This document shows, one piece after another, positions 14,270 through 18,054 of a stretch of 18,054 bases of DNA. A model generated the notes under the pieces. That model saw nothing but the letters and a program-made list of their open reading frames with translations, was not told the DNA's origin and searched no databases. Both the position numbers and the translations under genes were made by a program. Location of the stretch: NCBI GenBank assembly GCA_947460915.1, contig CANHKJ010000030.1:1-18054 (forward strand). The letters are read 5' to 3'. Within the stretch, counting starts at the first letter, position 1. Every line of letters starts with the position of its first letter. This stretch comes from Verrucomicrobiia bacterium (GTDB taxonomy: Bacteria; Verrucomicrobiota; Verrucomicrobiia; Verrucomicrobiales; Akkermansiaceae).

Positions 14270-14974
14270 TTACTGAGGAAGCACAACTTGAGGAGTGAGC
14301 GTCGTGTCCCACACTGTGCCGTTGCCGGTATCGAACAGAGTTTTGCTCGCCACTTTTACCTTGTTGTTGGTTTGATTCAGACGCTCGTTGCGAGCCGAAC
14401 CGTCAACGCGGAGATATACACCACGATTGTCATAAGGCTCAGGCTTGAACACTGCATCGGATCCGCCGGACTGCACAGGAGCGCAGATCACAGGAAGACC
14501 ACCGTTATCCGATGTGCTGAGACCACGTGAACCGGAACCTTCACCTGTCACCATGACATAGGCGAATCCGCACTCACCTGCTTGGAGGATTTCTGTGCGC
14601 GGGCTGATCACGTCATTAGGCTTCTTGTTGCCAGCGGGGTTACCGCCTTTGGCGTAGAAAATTTCCTCAGACTTGGTGTAACCACCTGCGATCAATTGAC
14701 CGAGCATTTGGTTCGCCGTATTACCGGAAAATCCTTCGAGGTCATCGTTCTCACGAGCCAACTCCGGGTCAGGGAAGTTGCCCATGTCATTTTCAAAGTC
14801 CATCAGCACAAGATACACTTGTTTCGAGTTGCTGATCGCCTGTGTCATATCCATCTTCTTCCGTTGTTTCAGAATCGCTGGAGTGGAGAGAGCCGCAAGC
14901 GCAACGATAATCGCGATTACGACGAGGAGTTCCACAAGTGTGAAACCCTTACGAGTCCATTTGCTAGTTTTCAT
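14270..14974 (-). CDS. pseudopilin-like protein (type II secretion/type IV pilus class)
   Basis: A 234-residue protein with a class III prepilin signal: MKTSKWTRKG/FTLVELLVVIAIIVALAALS, with cleavage expected after Gly10 and the hallmark Glu at mature position 5 (Glu15). The single hydrophobic helix spans about 11-34. The rest is a Gly/Asn/Asp-rich extracellular domain with VYLRVDGSARNERL (near 190) and no cysteine pair. PVC bacteria carry many such proteins, often with no pilus genes nearby, and that is the case here: no assembly ATPase or peptidase is in the window. The ATG at 14974 is certain from the signal. A TATAAT on the minus strand (15028-15023) could be its -10, giving a leader of about 40 bases without Shine-Dalgarno. 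Confidence 0.9.
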   Translation of the reverse strand: MKTSKWTRKGFTLVELLVVIAIIVALAALSTPAILKQRKKMDMTQAISNSKQVYLVLMDFENDMGNFPDPELARENDDLEGFSGNTANQMLGQLIAGGYTKSEEIFYAKGGNPAGNKKPNDVISPRTEILQAGECGFAYVMVTGEGSGSRGLSTSDNGGLPVICAPVQSGGSDAVFKPEPYDNRGVYLRVDGSARNERLNQTNNKVKVASKTLFDTGNGTVWDTTLTPQVVLPQ

Positions 14975-15022
14975 ATACTGTATTTTTTGGTTTTGTTATG
15001 GGTTGAAGCATTCGCTCCGATT

Positions 15023-15028
15023 ATTATA
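15023..15028 (-). promoter_or_regulatory. candidate -10 box of the pseudopilin gene
   Basis: A consensus TATAAT on the minus strand, 48 bases before the ATG at 14974. No matching -35 lies 16-18 bases upstream of it, so only the -10 is supported. Confidence 0.35.
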
Positions 15029-15145
15029 CCGACCATTTGCACAATCGGTTACGTGAAGCATACCAAATCCCCTAATGATGGCAAGGAGAAAACTCGAAAT
15101 AAAGAAACAATCAGCAAGCCACACACACCGCGAGCCACTCCATGG

Positions 15146-15418
15146 TCAGCAAAGATTCAAGTCTTCCATCCAATGGGAAAGCGGCACAAAGCCCATGGTT
15201 GCGGCAAAACGCCGCACATCTGCCGCCGAAAGCCGAGTTTGGCGATCCATCCGGAGATTCACTTCGGATGCAACAGCAGCATCGATACCCTAAATATCTG
15301 CCACCCTCAGCACCGCCAGCTAATCTTCATCCACATGCAAGCCGAAATGCCAGGCAGTCACCGCCAAGGTGTTCAATCAACAATACGGCTGATCGCCTTG
15401 GGGAATCGTTGCGCACCA
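15146..15418 (-). pseudogene. possible decayed reading frame downstream of the M42 peptidase
   Basis: The 444-base stretch 14975-15418 has no intact gene. Read on the minus strand in the same register as the M42 gene, directly after its TGA, it gives protein-like segments: LNTLAVTAWHFGLHVDED, then LAVLRVADI, then 47 codons (15289-15149) including SAADVRRFAATMGF and LSHWMEDLNL. They are broken by stops at 15377-15379 (TGA), 15320-15322 (TAG) and 15290-15292 (TAG), and the frame ends with TGA at 15146-15148. No family is recognised. It could be a gene remnant, a 38-codon small gene starting at the GTG 15262-15260, or chance. Short repeats GCGGC/GCCGC (15203-15217) and CCAAGG/CCTTGG (15364-15402) may form weak hairpins. 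Confidence 0.25.
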
Positions 15419-16681
15419 TCACCAACCACTCTCCAACCTCTTGGTAAGATCCAAGCGGGGGTGGTTTTTCTTGAAGTCTTCACGCGTGATGCCTTTGCCT
15501 TTGTTCATGGCATCCATGTAGTGCAGGCTCGTAAACATACCGTGCAGTGCTCCGAGGATATCGGCAGTGTGGCCGGTCTCACTGATGGTATGCATATTGC
15601 GGATCGGGAAACCGATGCTGGTGGCCACGCAGTCGAAGCCCGCTAGGGCCGCGCCCATGGCATCGGTGCCCGTATCGCGACCGACAACGGATGTTTGCAC
15701 GGGGATCTCGGCCTTTTGGCAGGCTTCCATGATGAGCTGATTGAGATAGGGCGTCACGATCGAACCTACGGTGAGCGCGAAACCTTTGCCCATGGCCTCA
15801 GGGTTCATGCGCTTAGCACCGAGGTTGGGTGCCGCGAGATAATCGTGACCGACATCGGTGCCGATCAGCACGTCGGGTTTGAAATCTCCGGCGAGAGCCG
15901 CAGCACCAAATCGTCCGATCTCTTCGTGGGTGGCGATGGACAACAAAACGCGCAGGTTTTTCAGCGGACTTTCAGCGAGCAATCGGCCCAACTCCGTGAC
16001 CATGAAGCAACCGAGGCCGTTGTCGAGGTAGGCACCGTAGTAGGTATCAGGACTGAAGCCGCGTTTGATCGGGCGATTCAGAATGATCGGGTCTCCAGCC
16101 TTGACGCCTAGTTTTTCCAAGCGCTTCTTGGCTTTTTCGCCGTGCATTTGCAATTCGAGGTAGATCGAATCAGGCGACAAACCTTTATCCCCCGAGCGTT
16201 GCGATGGCTCGCTGAAATGGATCGCACCAATCGCCTCAATCGTGCCACCTTCGATGCGACGCCAGTTGCCGGGTTTTTCTGGTTCTTCGCTGAAAAGCAA
16301 GACCTCGTGACCGACAATCACGTTGGGCAAAAACGAATCTGTGTTGATGTAAATTTTTCCATCCTCCGAGATGCTGCGCACCTGCATGCGGATTTTATCG
16401 GCATGACCGATGAGCATGATGCTGGGCCGCGAGGTGTCGCCTGGGTGCGTGTCGAGCACCAATCCCGCATGCCCCTTGAAGCGATGAATCGCCCAGCCAT
16501 CGGGCATATACTCACGCATCATTGGCTCGATCACTCCCGTGGACATGGCAGCCTCCATGCCGATCGGACTCGGTGCCGCGAGGATCTGACGCATGCGCTC
16601 GAACTGATCGTCTGGCATGCTCATGGTCCATGGCTTGATTTTTGCTGAGGATTTTTTTGGAGAAGATTTTTTCGAGGCCAT
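15419..16681 (-). CDS. M42-family metallopeptidase
   Basis: A 420-residue cytoplasmic aminopeptidase of the M42 family (glutamyl aminopeptidase / TET-like), which normally forms large shells and trims peptides. The binuclear metal site is complete by pattern: His93 (GHAD), bridging Asp220 (YLDNGLGC), catalytic Glu253 and ligand Glu254 (THEEIGRFGA), Asp276 (GTDVGHD) and His364 (RNMHTISE). It is longer than usual M42 proteins (about 350): the first 18 residues are a Lys/Ser-rich tail (MASKKSSPKKSSAKIKPW), and an insert near 130-175 is present. The second in-frame ATG (residue 20, at 16624) could be the real start, removing the tail. No Shine-Dalgarno supports either. Substrate preference unknown. 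Confidence 0.92.
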   Translation of the reverse strand: MASKKSSPKKSSAKIKPWTMSMPDDQFERMRQILAAPSPIGMEAAMSTGVIEPMMREYMPDGWAIHRFKGHAGLVLDTHPGDTSRPSIMLIGHADKIRMQVRSISEDGKIYINTDSFLPNVIVGHEVLLFSEEPEKPGNWRRIEGGTIEAIGAIHFSEPSQRSGDKGLSPDSIYLELQMHGEKAKKRLEKLGVKAGDPIILNRPIKRGFSPDTYYGAYLDNGLGCFMVTELGRLLAESPLKNLRVLLSIATHEEIGRFGAAALAGDFKPDVLIGTDVGHDYLAAPNLGAKRMNPEAMGKGFALTVGSIVTPYLNQLIMEACQKAEIPVQTSVVGRDTGTDAMGAALAGFDCVATSIGFPIRNMHTISETGHTADILGALHGMFTSLHYMDAMNKGKGITREDFKKNHPRLDLTKRLESGW

Positions 16682-17045
16682 GAGCGTGAGAGTTTGTTAG
16701 AGATTTTGCGCAAATTGCTGCAACAAGCTGATCCGAGCAGAACCGCTGGTGAAATCAAGCGGAAAGCAAGTTTGGCAGCTCAAAAAATCTCCCCATCACG
16801 CGAGAGATTGCAGATCGCAACACGGGGGCGAAGAGCGAAGGCGACAAAGACGCATCGCATCACCAATTTTTGGGAAAATCTATTTGGCAGAGAATCATGC
16901 ATCATGATGACGGGAAGCCTACTCGGGGTGCTTATCGCTCAGGCCGCTCAGCTCATTATGATTCTCTGAGATCAGTTCCGTGATCGGTTGCTCTTTTCCC
17001 AGATTTTTTAGGCTAATGACTTAAAATCATGTGCATGAAGCTGTG
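16682..17045. other. gene-poor interval with one doubtful small ORF
   Basis: 364 bases between two minus-strand genes. It must hold the promoter of the M42 gene; TTGCAG-17-CTAACA read on the minus strand is a weak candidate. A plus-strand frame from a TTG at 16694 to 16969 (91 codons) is basic in its middle and ends in a hydrophobic stretch (SLLGVLIAQAAQLIMIL), like a small membrane protein, but it starts only 13 bases from the M42 start codon on the other strand and has no ribosome binding site. A five-base hairpin GATCA/TGATC lies at 16970-16985. No clear terminator was found for the gene ending at 17046. Confidence 0.35.
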
Positions 17046-18054
17046 TCACGCCGGTTGATCGATGACAACACGATGACCGTATTGCATCCAGCGGTAGCTG
17101 ACAGCAGCAGCCAAGCTCACAATGGGTATGGCGACAAAAATGCCAACACAGAATGCGAGAAAGCCAGCTAGCATGACCAGTATGCAGAGGATCGCTAATA
17201 CAAAAAGCGGCATGCGATTGCCTGTCGTGAGATTGGAGCTGTATTGTAGCGACTCCATGATGCCGAGATTTTTATCAACAATGGCATTCATGTAGTGTCC
17301 GTAGCGTAGGGCGATGTAAATGCCAGGAACGATAAGGAGGATAAGTCCAATCAAAACCGCGAGTCCATAGATGATCGATGCCACGATGGCGACGAATAAT
17401 TTTCTGCCTTCACCGAAAATCATTCCTACTGAGGCAGCCTTGCCTGAGGCTAAATTCAACCAGACACGGAGCATGCCAAGGTTGATATACATGGTAAAAA
17501 TTTGATTGATGATGCCAAGCCCAATGGTGACGCCTAATAGAAGGTATGATGGATCTTCTTGTAATGCATACTCGTCGTAAGTAGAAACATTTTCGGGTGT
17601 GGTCGCCATGCTTAATGGAACCGTGATTGCTTCAATCAATATTGATGCTGCCCACGTGCAGCCTAATGAAACAAGCATAGCCAGCGCAACGATACCGGCA
17701 TTTCGTAACATGAGATCCCATCCGCGCTTGATACAGGCGGGGGCATCCAGACTCTCTGAGCCTGGAATGATTTCACTCAATCCTTCTAGCGGATTAGCAT
17801 GAGCCGATGAGGGAGCCCTCCAGCTGCTTTGAGGAGCGGCATAAGGATTTGATGATCCCCCAGTTGCAGCGCTCGGATCGGAGGGCGCGGTAGGGGATGG
17901 AAAAGAATTTGTTAGATCAGCGATCTGACCCGCAGCCGTCCAAGCAGGCAGTGTCTCATTCCAGACAAGATTAGTGGTTGCGATTTCACCATCGCTTGCA
18001 TATCGCTGAAGTTGTTCCAACGTTACTGGACCTTGTTGTTGACCATTTTTTTCG
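17046..18054 (-). CDS. GYF_2-domain multi-pass membrane protein (5' end outside window)
   Basis: The frame runs off the right edge, leaving 335 visible residues. The first visible part, KKNGQQQGPVTLEQL then ATTNLVWNETLPAWTAAG, is the GYF_2 (DUF4339-like) domain, thought to bind peptides or partners in the cytoplasm. A Pro/Ser/Ala linker of about 55 residues follows. The C-terminal half holds about five hydrophobic segments (NAGIVALAMLVSLGCTWAA; LLLGVTIGLGIINQI; IVASIIYGLAVLIGLILLIV; LFVLAILCILVMLAGFLAF; GIFVAIPIVSLAAAVS). VPGIYIALRYGHYMNAIVD and LQYSSNLTTGNR resemble DUF975/glycerophosphodiesterase membrane-domain proteins. PVC genomes carry many GYF_2-membrane fusions of unknown role. The nearest in-frame TTG (18020) is inside the GYF domain and is not the start. 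Confidence 0.85.
   Translation of the reverse strand, partial: EKNGQQQGPVTLEQLQRYASDGEIATTNLVWNETLPAWTAAGQIADLTNSFPSPTAPSDPSAATGGSSNPYAAPQSSWRAPSSAHANPLEGLSEIIPGSESLDAPACIKRGWDLMLRNAGIVALAMLVSLGCTWAASILIEAITVPLSMATTPENVSTYDEYALQEDPSYLLLGVTIGLGIINQIFTMYINLGMLRVWLNLASGKAASVGMIFGEGRKLFVAIVASIIYGLAVLIGLILLIVPGIYIALRYGHYMNAIVDKNLGIMESLQYSSNLTTGNRMPLFVLAILCILVMLAGFLAFCVGIFVAIPIVSLAAAVSYRWMQYGHRVVIDQPA

Noticed and set aside
14582..15646. A 354-codon plus-strand open frame across the pseudopilin, the gap and the end of the M42 gene
   Set aside because: It is the exact antisense register of both minus-strand genes, where TTA, CTA and TCA codons are rare. Its translation is low in ordinary protein features, and both overlapped genes have clear motifs.
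1..18054. CRISPR arrays, transposases, integrases, toxin-antitoxin pairs or known defence genes
   Set aside because: No regularly spaced repeats, no terminal-repeat-bounded elements and no matching protein motifs were seen on either strand.

Overview
The window looks like a stretch of chromosome from a free-living or host/particle-associated Verrucomicrobiota-type bacterium of the PVC group. This is an inference. It rests on a secreted CTPTR-type sulfatase, a secreted sialidase, a lone pseudopilin with the KGFTLVELLVVIAII start, a GYF_2-type membrane protein, moderate GC, and start codons almost without Shine-Dalgarno sequences. No mobile element, integrase, CRISPR array or tRNA was seen, and base and codon use look even throughout, so this reads as core or mildly accessory chromosome. 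I did not find a clear new multi-gene system. The points worth a second look are single proteins and intergenic structures.

Left part (1-6300, all plus strand): the 3' end of an unidentified gene; a tandem PRC-barrel protein followed by a strong hairpin; a TerB-like/DUF697 protein with its own promoter and a palindrome; then two exported enzymes, a type I sulfatase and a five-Asp-box exo-sialidase. The last two together suggest use of sulfated, sialylated glycans such as mucin.

Middle (6300-11300): an unassigned protein with an HxD...H...R pattern like Fe(II)/2-oxoglutarate oxygenases or DUF1826; a J1-crystallin-like member of the ADP-ribosylglycohydrolase family lacking the usual metal motifs; a convergent DUF2256-DUF3253 protein; an exported FKBP-type prolyl isomerase with a textbook terminator; a small conserved-looking hypothetical; and, on the minus strand, a tandem ACT-domain protein behind a hypothetical with a leaderless-looking promoter.

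Right part (11300-18054): an aldo/keto reductase and a glycerate kinase form a tight plus-strand pair that could process C3 aldehyde/glycerate compounds. After them come a 19-bp inverted repeat and the RNase P RNA gene (rnpB) with a well-placed -10 box and a complete P1 helix. The rest is on the minus strand: a pseudopilin sharing a back-to-back terminator region with rnpB, a gene-free stretch holding what looks like a decayed reading frame, an M42-family metallopeptidase, another gene-poor stretch, and a GYF_2/multi-pass membrane protein running off the right edge.
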